A stretch of 64,000 bases of DNA from the NCBI GenBank assembly GCA_002049455.2, contig KV918823.1:186001-250000 (forward strand). The letters are read 5' to 3'. The stretch is from Porphyra umbilicalis (Eukaryota > Rhodophyta > Bangiophyceae > Bangiales > Bangiaceae). The translations under genes were made by a program, and so were the position numbers. Of the stretch, positions 55,403 through 64,000 are shown piece after piece. Position 1 is the stretch's first letter; each line of letters begins with the position of its first letter. The notes beneath the pieces were generated by a model that was given only the letters and a program-made list of their open reading frames with translations, was not told the origin of the DNA and made no database searches.

Positions 55403-58287
55403 CTAGGAATCGGGGCTAAACCTATCCCTACAACACAATACCCCGTGCTTCTTGGCCATGTCGAGTGTCCCGACGATTGCGTCAATGGCCAGAACATTGA
55501 CGTACCTCAGTCGCCCCCCCAGTGAGGTGAAAAAGCGAGTGTCCCGCCGCTGTTCTGGCAGCCCGTAGGTGCCGCGGCGGTCAGCGCAAGAAATCACGCA
55601 CTCGATTTCTGCAAACACCATTGGCGTATCTCCTACAAAGACCAGTGCAAAGTGGTGCACCGCACCATAGACGGTGGCGGCGGCCTGCTCTACGCGTCCC
55701 CCGCGGGTGCGTCGGTTGACCCGCAACGTCACTCGAACGAGGTGGTTCCGCCTATAGTTTATGCTTCTTGCTCCCCTAATAGTCCCAGCCACTTGTCCTG
55801 GTGCCAGCCTTAAGGCGAAGTACTTCTTGGCGGTTACTCGATCTGGTACGACCGCAACTCCTTCCAGATCGAGAACTTCTCGCATGCGCTCGAGTTCCAT
55901 GCCAGTCAAACCAGCAAGATCATTCCTAGGAGGGACACCCCGGGATCATCGATGCCAGGTACCTTGTGCGCTCCAGTGGGCTGGTTCTGGACAGCCTGGA
56001 CGGACTTCCCAGTAGCCTCGGCCCATTCTTGTGCTGCGTACGTCTCTGCGTACATGCAGATCAGCTCCGAGTTGTACTTGTGCGAAATGGCGTTCATCAG
56101 CGAAGCATATGACTGGCTATGCGACACAATGAGGTTTGGCAGGGTGCCAATAAGCCGCTCAATAGGGAACTGCCAGTAGCGCCAGTCGGGGCCGCAACTG
56201 CGCATGTTGGTAACGATGTCTAACAGGGCGACGAATACATCGCGGCATACCTTCAGGCGCTCAGGACGCTCAGCGTAGATGTACTCGTAGAATGCCCGGC
56301 AGAAACTCTTGATATGGCTCTCGACAGTTGTGAGCTCCACCTCAGAGAGTCCAGAAGGCCAAAACATCAGCCGAGCGCCTTTGCAAATGTACAGGAAGGC
56401 CACGAAAACCTCCTCCGTTAGGCAGTTTTCCAGGACGACCTTCCTCACGCTCAAAAGGAAGAACATCCAGTCAGACGCTTTGTACGACCCGGAATGACCG
56501 TTGCTGTCCCAAAGAGAACGCGTCTGGGTGCTGGGCACCGTTGTTCGGCCAGCCTCTATCTCATGCCCGATAGAGGTGACATTGGTCTTGCGTAAAATTT
56601 AGGGCTCCGGCGCCGTGCCCATGACGCCAAATTCGCAGGAGAAGAGCTCCCAAAGCCGCTGCGTGACGTTGGACAGCACGAGATGCATGGTATCGTCTGG
56701 TAGCGCTGCCGGCCCGAATTTCCACAAGTTGCCCATGTTGGGGTACCTCAACTTGTCCTCTGGGATAGGGGCGAAAAAGAGGGAGTACCCCGTTAAGCCC
56801 GACTTTATGGTCAGCGCGTCGACAGCCGCTAAGCTCTTTACCTCCCTACCAGCAGCTTCGACCTCCTCGGCGTGCTTGGCGATACTCTGGGCAGTTCTAC
56901 ACCGCGTAGCAGACCTTTCGGATGCTGAATCGCATCCTTTTCGGCGGGAATGGGTCGACAGGGGGGTAGTAGTACCGCATTTTGACGCGGACGCCGAACA
57001 GTTCCCGGAAGCGCCCGGGACGCTGGCCATTGTGACCCTTTACGTTGAGCAGCTTGTCTCCGCCAGTAATAACCGTCGTATTGCTGATCCCCGAATTCTG
57101 TCCTGGTGGACAGAGACTGACTTGCGGACCGACTCTCTCCACCAATCAGATACGCCCCTGGGACTGACTTGGTGCGCCTGATTGCTTACATGTGCCCATC
57201 CAGTCGGGCAGCTTGCTCCGTGCCAAGAAAATCGGATCAAGGGGCAACAAACAGTGAGTTCTGCTGGATGCACGGTCCTGGCATCGAATGCGGGCTTTCT
57301 ATTGGCTTTGATGCCTTTTTACTGTCGTTTTCGACCAATAGAATGCTGTTATTCACAGTCAGTCTCTGTCTCTGTCCCCCAGGACAAAATTCGGGGATCA
57401 GCAATACACTGCAACACATATGCGTAGAGCGTACTTGTACCGTCCCGTCCCGCCACTTTGATGCCGTCAATTTCTTTGGCCAATTCGTCGAGCTCCTTGG
57501 CAACTGGATGAAGAAAAGACTCCAGGTCGACTGGCTGGCGCGGGCCCGGCGTCTCAGCGAGAATAATTTGAGCTCCGTTCTTGACTCGTTCGCCTGGATG
57601 CACGCTTAGTACGGTCGCCACGATTGGCCAGCCTTGGAAACCCCGCTGACGCCACGCCTAGAAACCGTCCATGGAAATGCTAAGCGCCACGCACAAGTCC
57701 GTGTCGAACAGGCCTGCAGCTCCGGCTTCTCGAAACTTCATACCGTCGTGCCAATCTCGCACGCGGTCCACCGGTGCCTTGGCTGCCGCGCGCGCCTCGG
57801 CCATGGCCGCCGTCATACTTGGGCCGACCTCTGGATCTGCCAGCATTGTGCGCAGCCAGGCACTAAGCGAGTAGTAAACCGTCTGCTTATCCGGGGCACC
57901 ACTTGATAACCGCCGGGCAGCTCCGCAATAGTCACAGCTAGCGTGACTCTCGCGGTGCGCGACGAACGCACCCCAGCCGCTGCGGCACGAGTCCTCGGTG
58001 GGGCTCGACACGCATGCTCTCTTGCGTCTGCTGTTGCCTCCAGAGAGGTTATTATAGAACCACGTGCGCTCGGGCACCAGCGAAGTCCCGCCCAAAACAC
58101 CCTGGGAGCACAGGGAACAGGAGCACTCCCGCATCGTGCCCGGGGATCTGCGTTCGGGGGGACGGGGGAGGGTAGGGGGGGGGCGGCGGAGCCGACAGTC
58201 GAAGGAGGCAGCGCGGTCAGGGGTGCGAGGCCAAAGGGGTAGGAAGGAGCGGAACACGCAGGCGTGCGAGTGGCGATGGACAAGCAA
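55403..58287 (-). pseudogene. Tnp2-family (CACTA/EnSpm) transposase, copy B, broken and invaded by a MITE
   Basis: Same order of landmarks as copy A, clearly diverged: GMKFREAGAAGLFDTDLCVA then LSISMDGF followed by TAG (57659-57661), AETPGPRQPVDLESFLHPV, ITGGDKLLNVKGHNGQRPGR, SGLTGYSLFFAPIPEDKLRY with LPDDTMHLVLSNVTQRLWEL (56.6-56.8 kb), FLLSVRKVVLENCLTEEVFV (56.4 kb) and SLGGRLRYVNVLAIDAIVG (55.5 kb). The intact-looking ORF blocks are minus 57658-58287, 56599-57030, 55906-56538 and 55403-55909. The reading is interrupted by the TAG, by a 324-bp MITE at 57081-57404 and by frame changes. N-terminal low-complexity Pro/Arg sequence extends toward 58.3 kb. Confidence 0.75.
57081..57404. mobile_element. 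324-bp MITE inserted in Tnp2 copy B
   Basis: The left end TTGCTGATCCCCGAATTCTG (57081 onward) is inverted at the right end, finishing CGGGGATCAGCAA at 57404, with homology over about 40 bp. TA lies outside both ends (57079-57080, 57405-57406). The flanking DNA on the two sides encodes consecutive parts of the Tnp2 alignment, so this is a true insertion. Confidence 0.9.
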
Positions 58288-58359
58288 AGTGGCAGGTCGA
58301 AGGGAACCGACGGTGCCATTAAAATTTGCTGCTTGCTGGGCAACGAACGCCTCTCATTA

Positions 58360-58488
58360 TTGTGCTTCTCACAAAAACTGGATCCGCAACATCCGCTTCA
58401 GCATCATGAACCGCCCCCTGAGCCAATGAAACAGTGATTTTGCAACGGAAGCTGATGCACGGAGGTCCAGTTTTTGTGAGAAGCACAA
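58360..58488. mobile_element. 129-bp palindromic MITE, TA-flanked
   Basis: TTGTGCTTCTCACAAAAACT at the left end is exactly inverted at the right end (to 58488), with TA outside both (58358-58359, 58489-58490). The inner parts also pair (CCGCTTCAGCATC / GATGC.TCAGCTTCCG-like), so the element is nearly one long hairpin. Confidence 0.85.
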
Positions 58489-58701
58489 TAGACGGCCTTT
58501 TGTAGTCGAAGCTCGCTCTCGTGTCCTTTCTAGACTGTTCCAGCAGCTTCTTGCATGCCTGGAAGCCCCCCTCGAGAGCACTCCAGAAAGGCCGGTGCGA
58601 AATTCGTCGCGTGATGCACTTGGGATCCATCCGGATCTGGGTGCCAAAAACCCAGACGAGACCTGGAGGTGTAGGTATTGTCTAGACTTTTGTCCCGTAG
58701 G

Positions 58702-58963
58702 GACTGCGCAAGGGCGATTGTACGGGGCTCCCGTGGTGGCCGCCCTGTGGTGTGGGTGGGAAAGGGGTGGAAAAAAGACGACGACGCTGTTTTGGTATGG
58801 CGAATGAGTGGCGTAGGTGTAGGTGTCATTGTGTCTGAGCAGCGTTGCCTCTTGTCAGAGCTCCCTCAGAAGTTGCCCGTGACGCTCTTGTCAATCTTTC
58901 GTCGTGTGAAAACGGTTTTGTCGTTTCGAAAGTCCAGGGTGTTTTCGCGAACGCGCTTTCAGT
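58702..58963. repeat. 262-bp repeat, inverted partner of 44989-45250
   Basis: See the left copy. The outer end reads TTCGCGAACGCGCTTTCAGT (to 58963). No direct target duplication is visible across the two outer ends. Confidence 0.8.
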
Positions 58964-59996
58964 GAAGAGTTCAAAGTATACTTAATATGCAATCCATCTA
59001 TGGTTCTGACCAATTCAAGTGCGTGCCGACAGAATGAAGTTGTGTACTTGCTTACAGACTGCCAGATCAGGTCTCGACGACGCACAAGCCGACGCCGTTC
59101 TCGGACCCCCCACCGGCCAGAAACGGCAGTGTTGTCGGCGGCGCACCTCCCAGAACAAAACCCCCCCGCCAAGTGCCCGAGGGGCCACCCGCCACCCAGC
59201 TGCCCCGGGGCCTGGCGCGCCGCCGCCCCGATCGCCGTCTGCGGGCTGCGCGCCCCACTGCGCGCGGCGGCACGCGCCCGGCCCTCTCTCGACCACCCGT
59301 GCGTGTGGCGGCCGTCTGACGGTCCGACGCGCGGCGGTGCAGACGCGCCGTGGCCGCGGACACCCGACGCGCCGGACCGCGTCTGCGGCGCGCCCGACGT
59401 GTCGCCGCTGCCGCCGACGCGCGTCGCGACTGTGTGTGTGTGTGTGCCGTGCGCCACCTACTGCGTCTCCCTCTGTCCGACGAGTCGCCGTCCGCGCTGC
59501 GTTGCCGACGTGCTCTTGTCCGACGCTACTCTCATCTCTGCTCTGGACGACGTTGCGCCCTTGACCTCCCGTTCACCGCCCGCTGCTCGCTCCCCCGCTC
59601 GCTTTGCCCACGGCGTCGGCTTTCCTCCTTCCCTCCACCCCTCACCCCCACAATCCCCCAGCCCCCACACCTTCCCTCACCTTCCCCCCCTACCTCGGCC
59701 ACAATGCGGTCGCTACATGCCGGCTTTGTCGGCGCCCCTGGTGCGCTACCCCGTCCCCCCCCCGGGGCAGCCGCCACGCCGCCACCACTCCACGGCCCCG
59801 CCGGACGGTGGCCACGCCCCGCCGCCCGCTGCGCGCGGCGGCGGCCACCCCCCTGCGGCGCCCGCGGCGCCACCCTCCCCGGCGGCCGTCACGGCGCCGC
59901 TGCCGTCGCGGCGGGAGCGGCCCGACGGCGCCGCGGCGCCTGCGGCCACCAACCGGCGGTCGGCGTCGCCCACGCGCGCCCCCCCCCTCCCCCCCC
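58964..59996. other. GC-rich DNA upstream of the DUF2358-like gene
   Basis: The first ~100 bp are AT-richer. From about 59.1 kb it is Pro/Arg/Ala-coding low complexity in all frames. An ATG at 59704 (MRSLHAGFVGAPGALPRPPP) in a different frame could be the true start of the next gene if indels in the C-runs near 59.98-60.03 kb are allowed for. Confidence 0.4.
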
Positions 59997-60755
59997 GTCA
60001 GCACCCCCATCGGCTGCGGACCCCCCCCCCCTCTCACGGCGGCCGCGGCAGCCGACGCAGACGCCCGCGCGGCCGCTGCTGCGTACGCGGCCAACCTCGG
60101 GTCGGTCATTGAGACGCTTCGGTCCGACTACCCGCAGCTGCTCGTCCGCCCGCCGGTCGGCGACATTTACACCCCAGACGTGGCTTTTGTGTCGGCGGGC
60201 CTCACGACCGCCGGCGCGGGCGCGTATGGGGCATTGTGGTGGGCCGTCCGCTCCGCGGCGCGCTTGTTGCTCGTGGAGGGGGAGGTGGCCGTGACGAGCT
60301 TGTACACCGACGCGGCAGCCGGCAAGGTGTATGTACGGTGGCGGCTGACGGGTATACTCCGTGGGGGGGGGACGTGGGCCGGCAGCGTCGACAACGCCCC
60401 TTGGGACAGGCCCGGTGGGGTGGGCGGCGCTGGGTTTGACGCCGTTAGCTGGTGGGGCGGCGCCGCCGCTGCCGGCGCGCCCGACAGAGGACGGGCGGCG
60501 TCGTCGGGTGGCGGCGCCCCTACGCCGGCATCTGGCCGACGCCTCGTCCGTGACGGGATGAGCGTGTACACGGTCGGTCAAGCGGGGTTGGTCGTCAAAC
60601 ACGAGGTCGTCGGCGCCGCGCCGACGCGGTCTCGCTTTGCGTCGGCGGGGGATGTTGTCGACCTGTGGGGGGGGTGCTCGCGGGCGGGGGGGTTGGCGGC
60701 GGGCGCCTCGCCGGCGCCGGCTCGGGCGCGGGTGGGGGGGGGGATGGCGGACTGA
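59997..60755 (+). CDS. DUF2358 / NTF2-like (SnoaL-fold) domain protein, 5' end unresolved
   Basis: The frame ending at TGA 60753-60755 contains a domain I recognise as DUF2358-like: TLRSDYPQLLVRPPVGDIYT, PDVAFVSAGLTT, GALWWAVRSAARLL, VTSLYTDAAAGKVYVRWRLT, GRRLVRDGMSVYTVGQAGLV and VKHEVVGAAP. The family is a small alpha+beta cone (NTF2/SnoaL-like) of unknown function, found in plants, algae and some protists. A low-complexity Gly/Ala-rich loop interrupts it (about 60360-60520). Upstream, C-runs at about 59985-60030 shift the frame, and the likely start (ATG 59704) lies in another frame, so the N-terminus cannot be fixed. The C-terminal ~40 residues are Ala/Gly-rich. Confidence 0.6.
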   Translation, partial: VSTPIGCGPPPPLTAAAAADADARAAAAAYAANLGSVIETLRSDYPQLLVRPPVGDIYTPDVAFVSAGLTTAGAGAYGALWWAVRSAARLLLVEGEVAVTSLYTDAAAGKVYVRWRLTGILRGGGTWAGSVDNAPWDRPGGVGGAGFDAVSWWGGAAAAGAPDRGRAASSGGGAPTPASGRRLVRDGMSVYTVGQAGLVVKHEVVGAAPTRSRFASAGDVVDLWGGCSRAGGLAAGASPAPARARVGGGMAD

Positions 60756-63425
60756 AGCGACAGAGGAGCGGGTAGAAGGGTAACACCGGGGCGTGGCATC
60801 CAGGAGCGTAGGGGGTGTGTGTGTATGTATATGGTGCGTGGGGCTAGATTGGTGTTTATTTGTGTCCCTTTTTGCTACCTGTGCGGTTGTCGACTGGCGG
60901 TCTCCAGCTGCTCTTGCGTGGGACAGGTGCGCCCGAGAACATCCGACAGCAACGACCAGGCCCAATGTTGCGGAAGAACACAGTCGATAAGGAGTGCTGC
61001 ACGTCGGGACGGCGAGCGCCTCCCGACACGGTCACGCCCGGGCCAAACCGCCCACGGCGCGCGGCACCGCGGCAGGGGCCCCACCCTGCCAGTCGTACCG
61101 CCTCCCGTCGTGCGGTCCACCATCACACACGCCCGAAAAGCACGCACGCGGCGATTCCCTTTATCCTGAACCACCCCAACCACCCCCTGCCCCCTCCTCC
61201 CTTCCCTTCCCACTGCAGCATCCACGTCGCGATGGCACGCTGACTACGAGTTGGGATCGTGGTGCAGACCACGCGGTTCCCACCGTCAATGCCATTGTCG
61301 CTGCCAAAGCAGCAAACGAGGCCCTCGGTGTTGACGGCGCCGTCGGCCGCGTCAAGGCCAGTGCGCTTGCCATACATGGCACCCCCAGCACCGCCCCAGC
61401 CGCGGGCAACCCGGTCGTTATCACCCCCACCGTCACGGCCGCCGACGCCGCCGCCTCACCCGCTGCTGCCGGGGTTTCCACCCGCCCGCCGCCGAGCGCC
61501 TGCGCATCTCCTGCACACGACTGAAGCGTGGGTGCGAGCGCCGCGTGCCGCCGCGGGCCGGTACCATGTGGTATGCGTGCGTAGCGGTGGCCGTACGGCA
61601 CGACACCAGTCCCTCAGTGCCGGGTGGGGGAAATCGGGCACAGGAAGTTTTTCATACGGTGGTGCCAAAAGATGGACGATGGCTGGTCGTCGCTTCCGGG
61701 TCGTTTACTGGCCAGCAGGGGGCGGCACGTGGTGACGGTCGAACAGGAAAAGTGCTTGGCGGTGGGCCTACTTGCACCCACACAGCCGGCCGCTGCGGGG
61801 TGTTAAGGACGCAAGACCGCGCTTGCCAAGGGGATACGAGTGTCTGGCAACGGTGTGGGCCAAACATGTCGCTTGAGCACGACACACGTGCGGAAAAACG
61901 GACTGAAAACGCGTTCGCGGAAATACCCTGGACTTGTTTACAACGTGCGAAGCAGCCGCCGACGCCAGCCACGCGAACCACCCCCCTCGCGCGGCCGCAC
62001 ATCCTCGGCAAACAAGCCACCGCCAACAAGCACCGACCCCACCGCCGCCCACGCCGCCGCCGTCACCGCAGCGCCTCCCCCCCCCAGAGACAAGCAGACG
62101 AATATCCCCGCACCTCCAGACGTGCACACCGCCGCCGGCCTACCGTCGCACCCGTCCCGGTCGCCACGGCCGCGGCAGTTGGGCGCCGCCGCCGCTGCCG
62201 CAGTCAGGCCGCCGTCAAACTCCGCGCCGCCGTCCGCCGCCGGCGCGTCGGTGGCGGTGCGCATGCCCGCTAGCGGCGGCAGCGGCGACGGTGGGGCCAT
62301 GGACCACAGCCCGCCGCCGCCGCCGCCGCCGTCGCAGCCACCACCCGTCGCAGTCGCGGCGATGGCGGGCGCGACAGCGGCGGCAGCCGCGGCAGGGGAG
62401 GCGGTGGTGGCGCCGCCGGCGCCCTTCCCCGCTCCCAACGGCGGCGGAGCTCGTCCCCCGTCAGACAGTGGCGGGGGCGAGGAGTGGGGGGGGACCGCAA
62501 CGGGCGGGGCCGCCGTCAACGCTGCCGCCGCGTCGGCGCGGGGGCGGCGGCGCCTCGGACCATGCCACATCGCGCGCGACGGGCGGTGCGGGCGCCGGCG
62601 GGGACACCCACACGCGCGCGCGGGGGGGTGGGTGGGGCTGGTCGCCTCGTCGGCGCGGCGGCCGACCGCGCCCCGGCTGTGTTGGTCGCGGGCGGTCGCG
62701 CACGGACGCGCGCGCGGGGGGTGTGTCGGGCGTGTGCGGCCGCCGCGGTGGTGACCCCGACGACAGCGGTGGTGCGGCCATCGGCAGCTCCCGCCGGCCG
62801 TCCGGGAGCCCTCTCCTCCAGGACGATGGGTCGCGACCGTCTGCTTGAAAATTCGAACAGAATGTGCCTTGGTTGTCCCGTGGAGCGCCATCGCCGGACT
62901 TAACCACAAAGTACAGTCGACGCGTCTGACCAGATCGACGTTTCCGGGGGTCTGAACGCACCACCCTCATTCTGAGGCAACTGACCCGGACATCCTACGA
63001 AAAGCGACGTACGGCGTCCGTATGACCGCGGCTGACATGCTACATACGAGAAAAGCTACAGAAAGTGCTGGACGCATGTTGCGCACCGAACCATGCCCAA
63101 AGGACCCGCAGCAGTGATCGATACACTGCGTACCGCCCGAAAAGGTGTGCACACCGGGCCAACCGCAAGTACTCCCGCGCGTGCACTGGAGAAAAAAAAA
63201 AGTTATGTGTGTGACCCCATGCGCATGTTGATAAGTACCCTAGACTAAAATCCAGGGAATTCATGGAGATAAAGGTAAAAATGAAGAAACAACGAAATAC
63301 ACAAGATGCCAACGCCGGCTGGAGCATACCAGACTCACGGGCGACCCCACTAGCAGTCGACCTACCGCGAAAACGAACACACGTGACGGTCGATATCCAC
63401 CCATGGCGCAGAGAGATCCTACATC
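60756..63425. other. GC-rich DNA without a firm gene call
   Basis: A stretch near 61.25-61.75 kb has short protein-like pieces in two frames (VNAIVAAKAANEALGVDGAV; HTVVPKDGRWLVVASGSFTG) that hint at a broken NTF2-like gene, too weak to call. The fragment at 61901-61945 matches the end of the 262-bp repeats. 61.95-62.85 kb is low-complexity, with all frames open. 63166-63259 is the partner of the repeat at 8229-8315. Confidence 0.4.
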
Positions 63426-64000
63426 CTAGTTCCCTCCGCCACCCCCGGCCTGCTGCTGGCGAGCGGTGGTGGTGAACTTGAAGCGGGGCCGCTCCGACGC
63501 TGGCGGCGGCCCCCCGGCGGGCGCCGCGCCTCCCGCACCCATCGACGGCCGGCGCATGGCGCCAAAGCCGCCCGACGCAGGCGGCCCGCCGCTAGCGCCC
63601 CCGTCGCGGTAGCCGCCCTCGGAGCGGCGCTCCCCAAACGCCGACGGCCGCGTCGCGGGGCGAGAGAAGGCGCCGCCAGCCCCTGCGCCGCCAGCCCCTG
63701 CAGCAGAAGCACCCCCAGAAGGGGGGTAGCGCGAACCACCGACCGGCGGGCGGTAGCCGCCAGTGCTCCCAGCAGCACCCCCAGACGGCGCGTACCGGTC
63801 GCCGCCACCGCCACCCTCCACTGCCGATGACCGGAAGCCTCCGGCGCCCCCAGACGGCCGGTAGCGGTCCTCCTGCCCACCGCCGCTGCTGCCAAATCCA
63901 CCCGACGGTACACCCGCCCGCGGTGGGCCCCCGGTTGACGGGAAGCGGCTGCCAGAGTCGCCCCCACCGGCCCCGTACCGGTCGTTTGAGGCGTAACGGT
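63426..64000 (-). CDS. Gly/Arg-rich protein, C-terminal part only (runs off the window)
   Basis: The minus frame is open from the window edge to TAG at 63426-63428, about 190 codons. It is built from irregular repeats of DRYRPSGG / GYRPPVGGSRYPPSGG / GGFGAMRRPS type with RG and GG dipeptides, ending SERPRFKFTTTARQQQ plus a Gly run. Such tails occur in RNA-binding proteins and translation factors (for example eIF3a/eIF4B-type tails), but the diagnostic domains lie outside the window, so I do not name it. The opposite strand is less protein-like. Confidence 0.5.
   Translation of the reverse strand, partial: RYASNDRYGAGGGDSGSRFPSTGGPPRAGVPSGGFGSSGGGQEDRYRPSGGAGGFRSSAVEGGGGGDRYAPSGGAAGSTGGYRPPVGGSRYPPSGGASAAGAGGAGAGGAFSRPATRPSAFGERRSEGGYRDGGASGGPPASGGFGAMRRPSMGAGGAAPAGGPPPASERPRFKFTTTARQQQAGGGGGN

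Noticed and set aside
44989-58963. CACTA-type termini for a 14-kb element
   Set aside because: The inverted repeats begin ACTGAA, not CACTA, and no 3-bp target duplication is seen.
61250-61760. Second NTF2-like gene
   Set aside because: Only two short protein-like pieces in different frames; too little to support a domain call.

Overview
The window is nuclear DNA of a eukaryote, most likely a GC-rich, repeat-laden protist. The evidence is three GT-AG introns that can be resolved (53, 182 and 257 bp), an intron-containing P4-ATPase gene, eukaryotic DNA transposons of several superfamilies, and long GGC/GCC-rich tracts. I cannot name the species. I see no rRNA, tRNA, CRISPR array or bacterial operon. 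In the GC-rich tracts almost every frame is open simply because A/T-rich stop codons are rare, so most long ORFs there are not evidence of genes.

Layout. 0-9 kb: a decayed hypothetical gene (2.07-3.05 kb), a TA-flanked MITE (3.33-3.78 kb), a GC-rich low-complexity block (4.9-7.9 kb) and a small acidic ORF framed by GGCGTGTTT-type motifs. 9.14-28.22 kb: an interval bounded by 57-bp inverted repeats, each abutted by TA. It holds a G-rich satellite (about 10.5-15.6 kb), a predicted 2-oxoglutarate/Fe(II) oxygenase (16.4-18.0 kb, minus), an apparently intact Tc1/mariner-type DDE transposase (19.3-20.6 kb, minus), a 2.6-kb inverted duplication, a two-exon zinc-binding-type gene (23.9-25.3 kb) and an Ala/Pro/Gly-rich ORF (25.5-28.0 kb). 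It could be one very large mariner-like element with cargo, or two separate element ends that happen to face each other.

28.6-32.8 kb (minus) is the clearest host gene, a two-exon P4-type ATPase (phospholipid flippase). 34-45 kb is transposon territory: a ~1-kb TIR element, a ~2.65-kb mariner-like element whose transposase carries one in-frame stop, a 288-bp MITE, a 470-bp foldback and more GC-rich repeats. 45-59 kb is bounded by 262-bp inverted repeats and contains a hypothetical minus-strand gene, two diverged and broken Tnp2 (CACTA/EnSpm) transposase copies in the same orientation, a PIF/Harbinger transposase relic with three stops, a second copy of the 288-bp MITE family, and further MITEs, one of them inserted in a Tnp2 copy. 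59-64 kb holds another GC-rich block with a DUF2358/NTF2-like domain gene and, at the right edge, the C-terminal end of a Gly/Arg-rich protein running off the window.

Overall this is one recognisable housekeeping gene in a nested graveyard of cut-and-paste transposons. The TA-target (Tc1/mariner-type) elements dominate: at least six unrelated TIR sequences show TA at both ends. The most unusual candidate is the 19-kb TA/TIR-bounded interval carrying an oxygenase gene next to a DDE transposase.
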